DNA of 64,000 bases from Phaeobacter sp. G2 (GTDB lineage Bacteria; Pseudomonadota; Alphaproteobacteria; Rhodobacterales; Rhodobacteraceae), in NCBI GenBank assembly GCA_025163595.1, contig CP104106.1:41596-105595 (forward strand). The letters are read 5' to 3'. This document shows positions 51,361-58,878 of the stretch, in pieces. Every line of letters starts with the position of its first letter. Positions within the stretch are counted from its first letter, which is position 1. Position numbers and translations under genes: made by a program. A model generated the notes under the pieces. The model did no database searches, was not told the origin of the DNA, and was given only the letters and a program-made list of their open reading frames with translations.

Positions 51361-52152
51361 ATGGCAGAGAGTTTTTCGAACCGGCACGGCTACCGCAGCG
51401 CAGCCGCGGAGATAACCGTTCACGAGGACGCGCCCGAAAACCTGCGCTATGCGATCCCGCTGATTGGGCAGGACATCGGCATGAGCCCGTCCGCCATGCG
51501 CCGGATCATCTGTCAGGTGTTGCTCGTCCCGCCTGACCGGAACAACTGGTCGGAGCACCCCAACATCTGGGAAGAGGTCGTTGGGCTACTTGCCGACTGT
51601 CCTTGGTACAAGGTCTATGACATTGCTGAAGCGTTCCATACGGCACTCGCGCAAGGGTTCAACGACAATGCAAGCAGGTTCGATGGCCGGCTGAACCAGT
51701 TTTTTGTCGAAAATGGCATCGGCTGGCATATGAACGACGGCCAGATAGTCTATCGCGGCTCCGAAGCATTTACCGGCGCGACACAAGAGGCCGTCGAAAT
51801 CCTCGAACATACCGGGCGCAGTGCCGCCGCACGCGAGATCCACGAAGCGCTGCGCGATATTTCTCGGCGGCCAGAGCCGGATGTGACCGGGGCAATCCAG
51901 CATGCCTGCGCAGCGATGGAAGCGACCGCGCGGGATCTGGCCGGCGATTCCAAAGCAACATTCGGCCAGCTTGTAAAGCGATTGGACCTTCCAAAACCTC
52001 TTGATACCGCAGCCGAGAAACTGTGGGGCTATGCGTCCAACAACGCTCGTCACGGGTTGGAAGGACAGCAGGTTGATACGCCAGAGGCCGAGCTGGTTGT
52101 CAGTGTAGCCTGCGCGGTCTGCACCTATTTGGCCAAACGCGCGGTGATATAG
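51361..52152 (+). CDS. Abi-like (AbiJ-NTD4/HEPN-type) protein
   Basis: 263 residues. The N-terminal half (SFSNRHGYRSAAAEITVHED, then LRYAIPLIGQDIG, NIWEEVVGLLADCPWYKVYD) resembles the AbiJ N-terminal domain type 4. The C-terminal half is helical with KLWGYASNNARHGLEGQ, reminiscent of HEPN RNases, where the ARHG Arg/His could be catalytic. Such proteins act in abortive infection. Its start is 12 bases after hipA with GGGGAT upstream, so it is probably co-expressed with hipBA. Family assignment is by pattern only. Confidence 0.6.
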   Translation: MAESFSNRHGYRSAAAEITVHEDAPENLRYAIPLIGQDIGMSPSAMRRIICQVLLVPPDRNNWSEHPNIWEEVVGLLADCPWYKVYDIAEAFHTALAQGFNDNASRFDGRLNQFFVENGIGWHMNDGQIVYRGSEAFTGATQEAVEILEHTGRSAAAREIHEALRDISRRPEPDVTGAIQHACAAMEATARDLAGDSKATFGQLVKRLDLPKPLDTAAEKLWGYASNNARHGLEGQQVDTPEAELVVSVACAVCTYLAKRAVI

Positions 52153-52361
52153 CGGCCCGAACAGTCTGATGAAGTGACTGGGATTTCAGAGATACTGGAG
52201 CAACGCAGAAGGCCGACACTTAATTCACAGGACCGGTTCAAAATCAGTGCGATCTCAGGCTGGAAAGACCTTCTAGGTTCTCCGGTGGTGATTTGAGCTC
52301 AGAAGCTTCTCCAAATTGATGAAAATCCGTAGGTAGAAGACGCCCATCGAACAGATTAAAT

Positions 52362-53540
52362 TCACCTCCTTGTCTGCGACCAATCTGACGAGTCTAAAAT
52401 CGCCCGACATTTCGCCGCATAGACCGGATCGATCTGACCGGCGAACGCGATCAGGCCCAACAGATGTTGGCGGAGGCCTTCAACGGAGGCGAATCCGCGC
52501 CGCGCTGCATGTTGAACCGGCCCCTGATCGGGAGCGCTTATGTGATACAGGTGCTTTCGAAGCCGCGAGCGGAAATCGCGGGTCAGCTTCGGCGTGTCTC
52601 CGTCCACCAAAAGGCCGAGCACGACTTTCCGTGCTCCCGGAGAAACAATCGTCGTCTTGGATTGGTTCGGCGCCAGTCCTCGAGCAGCCAGGGTCTCATA
52701 GACTCGCCCTACCAGATCATGTGCGCGGGATCTTCCAAACGACTTTCGTGTCGTTGAAAAGGTGAGATCGTCTGCATAGCGCGAGTATCGGACGCCGAAG
52801 GTCTTCGCGATAGCAGTCAGTCTTTCATCTAGGTCGCGCACTGCGAGATTGGCCAACATTGGACTGGTTGGTGCGCCTTGCGGCAAGACGCCAAGCAGGT
52901 CTCGTGGATAAAGCGATGTCAAGGACGAGTGCCGAAACTTGGGCGTTCGTCGCTGAGGCAAGACAGCAGTATCGTTGCGATGTTTGTCGCGGAGACGGGT
53001 GCACAAGCGCGCAAGCTCAAACGCGACCAGCGGCTGGTAGCCCCGCTCCAAAAACACCCGATGCACGTCGATTTCAGTCAGCGATTCGAAGAAGTTCCGC
53101 AGATCAATCTTGACCATCCAAACTGCGCGGCAGTGGCGCGCCGCGGCCTGGGCCAACCGAGACCCTGGTGCAAACGCCGTGCTCGCCGAATGGCAGGGTG
53201 CGTGGCGCAGGACTTCGGACGCGATCCAAGTCTGGACTCTCAGCAAGGGCGGCTCAGGCACGGCAATTGTTCGATAGCGCGGAGGTTGGCCCGGGATCGG
53301 GCGCTTGCGGATCGAGAACTCCCGATAAGGGTCCGCATCCTGCCTTGAGGCATATGTTTTCAAAATACCGACATCGACGCCCGCCAAATGCCCCAGATGG
53401 CCAAGGGTGAGGATCGGCGGGCCGGGACTTGGCTGCCGCAATGTGTGTTCAGCTGTCGCGATTGCATTATTGAGGATGGATTCATCCACTCCTGCCGCAA
53501 GGCCTTCGGCGAAGTAGCGTTGAGAGTTCCACGTTCGCAT
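52362..53540 (-). CDS. Retron-type reverse transcriptase
   Basis: 392 residues. RT motifs in order: KIDLRNFFESL (Asp 146), GVLPQGAPTSPMLANL (219-232), YSRYADDLTFSTTRKS (YADD 255-258), LAPNQSKTTIVSPG and VVLGLLVDGDTPKLTRDFRS (307-324). AAARHC before motif 3 echoes the retron NAxxH box, and VLGLLVD the VTG box that binds the msr RNA. No maturase or endonuclease domain, so it is not a group II intron. AAGGGTGGA precedes the ATG at 53540. It would copy the adjacent msd RNA into multicopy DNA. Confidence 0.88.
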   Translation of the reverse strand: MRTWNSQRYFAEGLAAGVDESILNNAIATAEHTLRQPSPGPPILTLGHLGHLAGVDVGILKTYASRQDADPYREFSIRKRPIPGQPPRYRTIAVPEPPLLRVQTWIASEVLRHAPCHSASTAFAPGSRLAQAAARHCRAVWMVKIDLRNFFESLTEIDVHRVFLERGYQPLVAFELARLCTRLRDKHRNDTAVLPQRRTPKFRHSSLTSLYPRDLLGVLPQGAPTSPMLANLAVRDLDERLTAIAKTFGVRYSRYADDLTFSTTRKSFGRSRAHDLVGRVYETLAARGLAPNQSKTTIVSPGARKVVLGLLVDGDTPKLTRDFRSRLRKHLYHISAPDQGPVQHAARRGFASVEGLRQHLLGLIAFAGQIDPVYAAKCRAILDSSDWSQTRR

Positions 53541-53739
53541 CTACTATCCACCCTTCAGGGTGAGCTTGATCGGATCGCAAGTCAGCCTACCGCTGCGGCG
53601 ACCGCAAGGTCGTGCGGTTCGATCAAGTTGAGCATCAAGCGAAAGCTTGACCGTGAGCCCATCGCAATCGACGGCCCAGGCATCACCTCCTGCGGGCAGG
53701 ACGTGACACCAACGGTGCCGGTCGTTACCCCGGCAACCA
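53541..53739 (-). ncRNA. Candidate retron msr-msd RNA
   Basis: The 199-base gap between the two genes of the retron unit folds strongly on the minus strand. A long hairpin at 53710-53679 has arms GGTGTCA and TGATGCC and an inner TCCTG/CAGGA. A hairpin TCAAGC-TTTC-GCTTGA is at 53650-53635. An enclosing stem ACTTGATCG/CGATCAAGC (53628-53564) holds ACCGCA/TGCGGT. A further CACCCT/AGGGTG stem abuts the RT start. Position and structure fit msr-msd. The a1/a2 ends and the priming G were not assigned with certainty. Confidence 0.6.
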
Positions 53740-54999
53740 CTAGACATCGCGTGGCGCTCTCAACGCATTCGGAAAGTACATCGTGTCGTCGCCTTGGGGA
53801 AGGGGGCTCTTGCGGTCTTGGCGAATCAGTCGTGACGCAACCATCCGCCCTCGTTCGGTCAGTTGATGCGACGCGTTTATCCAACCCCAACCTTTCAAGC
53901 GGTCAAGGATTTCGCACACATCATCGATGTTCATGCCGAGACGACCCGATATCGCTTCGGAATGACGGGGAGATCGGCGCAGTGCAGACAGGATGATCGT
54001 TTCCAAGCTCGTCGGGCGCAGAATTGCCCCGGTATCCGACGCCTTGGCAGACGCTTCAATACGCGCTCTTTCTTTCTCTGGCGTGTGCGGTTCTTGGTAG
54101 GGGGAACCAGCTGTACTGGATGCACGCTCCGGTACCAGCGCCGACCATCTTCTTGCATCCTTCCAGAACATCGAAGGTGCATTGTTCGGCATGCCGTGAT
54201 CAAACGCCAAAAGCGCCCCCACTTCGCCATAGCCCAGGGGTTTGGACCCTGGTGGCGCATAGCGACGACACAGCTCTTCCATCCGCCTGACTTTTCCTCG
54301 GGGAAAGACCGTTTGAATTGTTGGGCATCGTGTCACCAAGCTGACGGTGGGCGATGAGGCGTGATCCTTTACGCGTTCGACCCCAGCTTCTGTCCCTGCG
54401 TAGGCCACCACTTCGAAACAAAGGCCGGAATGACTGCGCCTCGACCACCAGCTGCGCACTGTCCGCAGCCTCCATGCGGCATTGAGATAGTTGATGACGC
54501 GATCTCCACTTCCGATGAAGTCCGTTACCAGAACGAACCGGCGCGCGCGCTTCTCGCGAATTATGTCGGCCCCAGGGTTGAGAAGGATCGACCTTCGATG
54601 GCGCTTGTGCAACTGGGTCAGGACGTTGGCGACAACCCCTTCACTGCCTATTTCTTCGGCGACCTGTCGCTGACGAGGCACCAGCGGCGGTCCGACGCGG
54701 CCATATGCGCGCACAGTCTTCTTCCCTTTTTGAATTTTACTCGCGCGGGACGTCTCGGGAAACAAACGGTTGGGTTGCCCTTTCCATTTCTTACGCTCTG
54801 TTTCGTTGTAAAGCGCCACGGGGTTGGGACCGATCCTCAGGCGGTCTTCAAGGACCCGCGTCAAATCGCGGCGAAAAGCATCACCAGGGACAAGCCGGAT
54901 GAGGGACGCGAGGATCGCGGCATCCGCCCGGTCCGCTTCTTCGAATTGATCCACCCATGCTTTCACCAACGGCTGCATGATGGTCGAGCTTGTGGTCAC
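53740..54999 (-). CDS. Retron-associated PRTase-like protein with C-terminal winged helix
   Basis: 419 residues. A phosphoribosyltransferase-type fold is indicated by RRFVLVTDFIGSGDRVIN (157-170), the place of the PRPP loop. The usual double acidic pair is only T-D-F, so catalysis may differ. The C-terminal part (SLETIILSALRRSPRHSEAI, then LGMNIDDVCEILDRLKGWGW, about 332-375) is a winged helix. PRTase-like partners with a DNA-binding domain are known from type III-like retrons, where such a protein is the effector. GTG at 54999 has GAGGT seven bases upstream. It precedes the RNA and RT on the same strand. Confidence 0.75.
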   Translation of the reverse strand: MTTSSTIMQPLVKAWVDQFEEADRADAAILASLIRLVPGDAFRRDLTRVLEDRLRIGPNPVALYNETERKKWKGQPNRLFPETSRASKIQKGKKTVRAYGRVGPPLVPRQRQVAEEIGSEGVVANVLTQLHKRHRRSILLNPGADIIREKRARRFVLVTDFIGSGDRVINYLNAAWRLRTVRSWWSRRSHSGLCFEVVAYAGTEAGVERVKDHASSPTVSLVTRCPTIQTVFPRGKVRRMEELCRRYAPPGSKPLGYGEVGALLAFDHGMPNNAPSMFWKDARRWSALVPERASSTAGSPYQEPHTPEKERARIEASAKASDTGAILRPTSLETIILSALRRSPRHSEAISGRLGMNIDDVCEILDRLKGWGWINASHQLTERGRMVASRLIRQDRKSPLPQGDDTMYFPNALRAPRDV

Positions 55000-55077
55000 G
55001 TCGGTACCTCGATCTCAGTTCTTCAAAATGGTTGCGAGGTTCGCCATATGGATCGCGCGCCAAGCCAGCGTCAGGAG

Positions 55078-55680
55078 TCACTTTAGACCGCGACACTCTT
55101 TCGCCCAAACGAACATCGCACCGACGGCAGCATTGGCTTGCTGCACGCTGAACACTTCCGGTTCGAACGCGCCGGCCCATTGCTTTGTATCACGATATTC
55201 CGGGTGGCGTTTGTCGGTCAGCGCGTCGAGAAACTCTTCGTAAGAGTAGGGCCCTCCACAGTCCTCTGGCGGGCACGCTCGCGCTCCGGCAACACAGGCG
55301 GGAAAGTCCAGATCTGGTCTTCCGGTTGGTTTGCTAACCTTCTCGACAGTGACGAGGTGCCGCCAGCCATCGCCGAAATCATAAGTGTATATGAACTGAT
55401 TGCCTTTCTTGACCAGCTCGCCAAGAGTAAAGCTCTTTTCGTCCTTCCGGCCATCGTTTGGGTCCCAGCTGTCGTCACTTTCGTCGCGGGCCTCGAACCT
55501 GTCTTCGCCAATCTCGAATTCATGCAAATGATAGTCTTGCCAAGGCATAGCGCCCTGGAGAACGGAATGCAGGATGTCCAAGCTGATGTCATTCGGCACG
55601 AGGATCCGGCGCCAGATGGGTGGTTTGATGCCAACAAGTTCGATTTTCAGCTCAATCAAAATGTGTTCCGCCTGTCTCAA
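55078..55680 (-). CDS. Plasmid pRiA4b ORF-3 family protein
   Basis: 200 residues. The IS1096/pRiA4b ORF-3 family is defined by IKPPIWRRILVPNDISLDIL, HLHEFEIGEDRF, YTYDFGDGWRHLVTVEKVS and ACPPEDCGGPYSYEEFLDAL, all visible here. Function unknown; many members are passengers of mobile elements. The start is a TTG at 55680, which gives the full family N-terminus. It stands 78 bases upstream of the retron unit in the same direction and may be a separate transcript. Confidence 0.85.
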   Translation of the reverse strand: MRQAEHILIELKIELVGIKPPIWRRILVPNDISLDILHSVLQGAMPWQDYHLHEFEIGEDRFEARDESDDSWDPNDGRKDEKSFTLGELVKKGNQFIYTYDFGDGWRHLVTVEKVSKPTGRPDLDFPACVAGARACPPEDCGGPYSYEEFLDALTDKRHPEYRDTKQWAGAFEPEVFSVQQANAAVGAMFVWAKECRGLK

Positions 55681-56340
55681 TGGCCCTGCCGTTGAAGTAA
55701 CTTTTGATTCTTAAGTTGAAGCATTCAAGGGGAACATTGGCCCCTCCTGCCCTTTGGTCAGGACCGCGCCCTACTCGGTCGGCTGCACGCAGCCGCCCGC
55801 CCCGAGCTGAAACGCCGCCTCTCGCTGCGACGTGCTGCTGGCGGTGCAGTCTCCTCCGGAGCCAGCCCGGCCAGCCGTCGCATGGTCGTGGCAACGCTTC
55901 ATCTCGGCCGTTCCGGTTACGGTCGCTTGGGCGGGCGCGTGACAACATCGATCTCGTATCTCGCGTCTCGGCCGGTGTTGCTCCTTGCTTTGCCGGACGT
56001 GCCGTGCCGCCCCGTCATCATAGGTCGCAAACGGCGTTCTACGACCGCCGGATTGCCTTGACCGCAGCTGGCATCAGGCCGGTGATGGTCGTGCTGCGCG
56101 GATCGCACGTTACGGGGTGCCGTGGAGGGACCGTTCGAAATCCGGGGGGGGCGGAACGGTGTCGAGGCTTCGACGATCTCCCTGCAGCTCTTCCAGACAA
56201 CACAGATCGGGTTGCCACGGAAACCAGCCGTCGCGGCACGTGAGGCAGGGTCAGCAAAGCTCTGACTGGCCGGGATGCGGCTCGGTGCGAGAGGACAGAA
56301 ATATCGCCACCACAGGCATTTCTCTCATTCGGTTGTTCAC
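55681..56340. other. Long GC-rich gap, no gene supported
   Basis: About 660 bases between the pRiA4b ORF-3 gene and the second DUF736 repeat. Open frames on both strands are Arg/Ala-rich and look like by-products of GC content. No RNA gene or mobile-element end was recognised. Confidence 0.4.
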
Positions 56341-56347
56341 CCTCCTT

Positions 56348-56918
56348 TCTTCGCGGCCACCGCACTTCTCCTGGTGTCTGAGTTGCATGACATGCTGGTC
56401 GCAGCTGTCGACCCGTCCACAAAGGTTGTCGCCGATCTTTTTCCCCTGTCCCTGCGGGCCATTCCGCGCGGAGCAAATAGACCGGCGCCTGCCCCTCTCC
56501 GCTACGCTTCGCCTTCGGTGTGACCGGGCCTTGGCCAGCTGCAAGGTGACCATCATTGCAACGCAAACAAGGAGAAGAGCAATGACCACGAACTGCATCA
56601 AATTCACCAGCGCCGACATCGAAACCGCCAAGGGCGTCGGCTCCATCTCGACCCTGACCTTCGACCTCGACATCACGGTCGAACCCGTCGCAAGCGCGAA
56701 CCCGATGGCCCCCACGCACCGTGTCCTCGGACGCTCCCCGCGCGGCAAGCTTGTCGAGTGCGGCGGCATCTGGAAGAAGCAGAACAAGGAGACCGGCGCC
56801 GACTACTACACGCTGACCATCCGCGACCACGGCTTCAACGCCAACCTCGGCAAGGCCGCGAACCAGGACGATCTGTCCCTGCAGGCCGTGATCCCCTGGG
56901 GCCCAAAAGACGCCGCCT
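56348..56918 (+). repeat. Direct repeat of about 570 bp, copy 2
   Basis: Same orientation as 38640-39212, 17.7 kb apart. Includes the leader and the whole DUF736 coding region. Confidence 0.9.
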
Positions 56919-56920
56919 AA
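56582..56920 (+). CDS. DUF736 family protein, copy 2
   Basis: 112 residues, identical to copy 1 (38876-39214) except Asn for Ser in KKQNKETG. Same AAGGAGAAGAG ribosome site. Here it lies upstream of the mobilisation genes, the usual neighbourhood for this family, so this is probably the original position. A strong intrinsic terminator follows. Function unknown. Confidence 0.87.
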   Translation: MTTNCIKFTSADIETAKGVGSISTLTFDLDITVEPVASANPMAPTHRVLGRSPRGKLVECGGIWKKQNKETGADYYTLTIRDHGFNANLGKAANQDDLSLQAVIPWGPKDAA

Positions 56921-56927
56921 GCCAAAG

Positions 56928-56956
56928 GCCAGACCGCTCCGGCGGTCTGGCTTTTT
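56928..56956 (+). terminator. Intrinsic terminator of DUF736 copy 2
   Basis: GCCAGACCGC (56928-56937) and GCGGTCTGGC (56942-56951) form a perfect 10-bp stem around TCCG, followed by TTTTTC. Confidence 0.9.
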
Positions 56957-57555
56957 CTCGTTCCGGGGGAATTTGCCCTCGACCGGTGCACTATCGGTGT
57001 CCGAAGAACGCGGCATATTTCGGAAGCGGACGCAGAGGCGGGTCGTCAGACCGGATAGGTCGCGGGCGCGGCTTCGATCTTTCAGTTCAGTGACAGCGTG
57101 GATCACGCGCGATGGAGGCGGAACCGAATGACCGCAGGGAGAACTGGGAGCCAACTGAGCGAGCCAAGCGCACCTCTTCCGTCGGTCGAACAACCCGCGC
57201 CTAGGTCGTCTTGGCGAAGCTACCAGGGGCGCCGAACTCACCCTGTGCCGCGAGGGTGGAAGTCGCAAATCAACGTCATGCATCCCGGGGCAACGTCTCA
57301 CGCCAGAGTCACCGCCGCGCGCCTTTCCGTCGACCTGTTGGCCTTAGAGATCGCTAGCCCGGGGTCGAGCGGCCGGCAACGCCGGGGGCAGGTTTCTGGA
57401 CGGCTGGCGCCTTGAGCGCTGCGGGGCATCGCTCACAACAAACCTGCCCCCAGCGTGCTCCATTTCATTCCGCCCCGTGCCGGGTGCAGCCCGCTCTCAT
57501 GCCCCCGGTCTTTTCCACGATCCGTCCAACGACGATCAACGGAAAGGATCACACC
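56957..57555. other. Gap upstream of the 58-residue gene, no gene supported
   Basis: About 600 bases with GC-rich pseudo-frames on both strands. None matches a family or has a good ribosome site. A leader for the small gene at 57556 is likely within the last 150 bases. Confidence 0.4.
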
Positions 57556-57732
57556 ATGACACTCGAACAATCCATCGACCTCGCCGAACTGCAAGCCGAC
57601 ATGGCTTTCGATGCCTACCTCGCCGCCTTTGATGAAGACGCCCATCCGGAGACACTCGACAGCCTCGAGACCGAGGCTCTGATCGCCCGCAGCCGCTACG
57701 ACGATCTGCGCAGTCAGGGACTGGGTCACTGA
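57556..57732 (+). CDS. Small acidic plasmid protein, 58 residues
   Basis: ATG at 57556 behind GGAAAGGATC opens MTLEQSIDLAELQADMAFDA. The protein is acidic and helical throughout (DEDAHPETLDSLETEALIAR) and ends GLGH. A terminator-like hairpin follows at once, which supports a real short gene. Family not recognised. Confidence 0.6.
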   Translation: MTLEQSIDLAELQADMAFDAYLAAFDEDAHPETLDSLETEALIARSRYDDLRSQGLGH

Positions 57733-57739
57733 CCCAGAC

Positions 57740-57769
57740 ACCCCTGCGGGTCTTCGGATCCGCAGGGGT
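57740..57769 (+). terminator. Terminator-like hairpin after the 58-residue gene
   Basis: ACCCCTGCGG (57740-57749) and CCGCAGGGGT (57760-57769) form a perfect 10-bp stem. No T tract follows. Confidence 0.6.
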
Positions 57770-58257
57770 CTGACACTGATCCTTACCAACATTGTGACGC
57801 CCCAAACGGGCGTGACACGCGCCATCCCGCGCGGGCCGTTTTCGTGTTTCTGGCGCCCGATCCGTGACCGGCTCGGGCGCTCGGTTTGCCTGACATCGCG
57901 TGCTGCTCCAGCGCAAGTTTCAGCAGATTTATTCGACCAGATTGTCGCGCATCGATGAGGACGGCACCGCTCCATGTCGCGCTGCCCAGCGGTCTTGAGT
58001 GCACCTCATCGCAAGCAAAAAAACACATCATGCAAAACGTAATATTGCGCAATGTGATGTATTGAAGTATAAGCAAAAGAGAGAAGGAAGACGTTGGCAG
58101 GATATGGCCAATGTTTGCACATTTTGTCCGAGGGGTCTGTGATGGGCGTTTCCCGCAAAGCTGAATGCTCCGCCGCACGCGAACGCGATTGCGAGCAATC
58201 GCTGCCTCGCGCGCGTTTGCGCATGCATCTTTTCCCTGGAAGCGGGAGAACGTCCTA
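57770..58257. other. Candidate oriT region upstream of the mobilisation genes
   Basis: About 490 non-coding bases before the MobC-VirD2-VirD4 genes. An AT-rich segment at 58010-58080 holds ACATCA (58025-58030) inverted with TGATGT (58055-58060) and an internal TTGCGCAA palindrome (58045-58052). Transfer origins of such systems usually lie here. No nic consensus was recognised, so this is positional inference. Confidence 0.4.
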
Positions 58258-58878
58258 GTGCCGAGGCCAGCGAAAAACCTGAAGCTTGAGCAGCGCATCG
58301 AAGTGGCAAAGCGCTTCGCGGCGGGCGAGAGCGCCAAGGACCTGGCGGCGGCGTTCGGCATCTCCCCGCGCCACGTGAACCGGCTCGCGAAAGAGGAGGC
58401 GGGCGAGGGCATCGCGGTGCGCGATCCAAGCGAGACGGTGGCCTTCCGGGCGAGCCGATCCGAGCTGGACGCCTTCGATGCGGAGTGGCGCGAACGGGGC
58501 TTTGCCAACCGATCACAGGCGCTCAATGCGGTGCTGCGTGGACGGTGCGGGTTCCTTGATATACCCCGTGATCTGGTCTCGGAATTCTGCGCCGCATGGC
58601 GTCAGGCGAAGGATATGAGCGACGCCGGACTGGTGCTCGCCAAGGCGGTCCATCGCGGTCGGCTGGAGGTCTCGGAGGCAGACCGCGCGGTGCTGATCGA
58701 ACTGCTCGATCTGGCGCAGTCGATGAGTCGTGAGATGGGCCAGATGAAGGATGCGGCGCAGGCGCTGCGTCATCAGGAATGGCCGCAAAAGGAAGAAGGG
58801 CAGGAGGCGGAGAACGAGATCCTGGAGGATGACCCGCGCGCGATCGAGCGCGGATTGAGGCTCGTCAGGAATGGCTGA
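58258..58878 (+). CDS. MobC-like relaxosome accessory protein
   Basis: 206 residues. An N-terminal helix-turn-helix (EQRIEVAKRFAAGESAKDLA, then AAFGISPRHVNRLAKEE) is followed by a ribbon-helix-helix-like block (ETVAFRASRSELDAFDAEWR; ANRSQALNAVLRGRCGFLDI) seen in plasmid mobilisation proteins. GTG at 58258 has GGGAGAA nine bases upstream. It overlaps the relaxase gene by eight bases and probably positions it on oriT. Confidence 0.75.
   Translation: MPRPAKNLKLEQRIEVAKRFAAGESAKDLAAAFGISPRHVNRLAKEEAGEGIAVRDPSETVAFRASRSELDAFDAEWRERGFANRSQALNAVLRGRCGFLDIPRDLVSEFCAAWRQAKDMSDAGLVLAKAVHRGRLEVSEADRAVLIELLDLAQSMSREMGQMKDAAQALRHQEWPQKEEGQEAENEILEDDPRAIERGLRLVRNG

Noticed and set aside
52362..53540. Group II intron maturase
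   Set aside because: No maturase X or HNH domain and no intron RNA features; the RT has retron-like boxes instead.
53740..54999. Housekeeping purine/pyrimidine salvage phosphoribosyltransferase
   Set aside because: It has a C-terminal winged helix, an atypical PRPP loop and lies directly beside the RT and structured RNA, so a retron partner is more likely.
56039..57301. Long minus-strand open frame over the second DUF736 copy
   Set aside because: It is antisense to a clear DUF736 gene, and the same antisense protein text appears opposite copy 1. It is a by-product of high GC at third positions.
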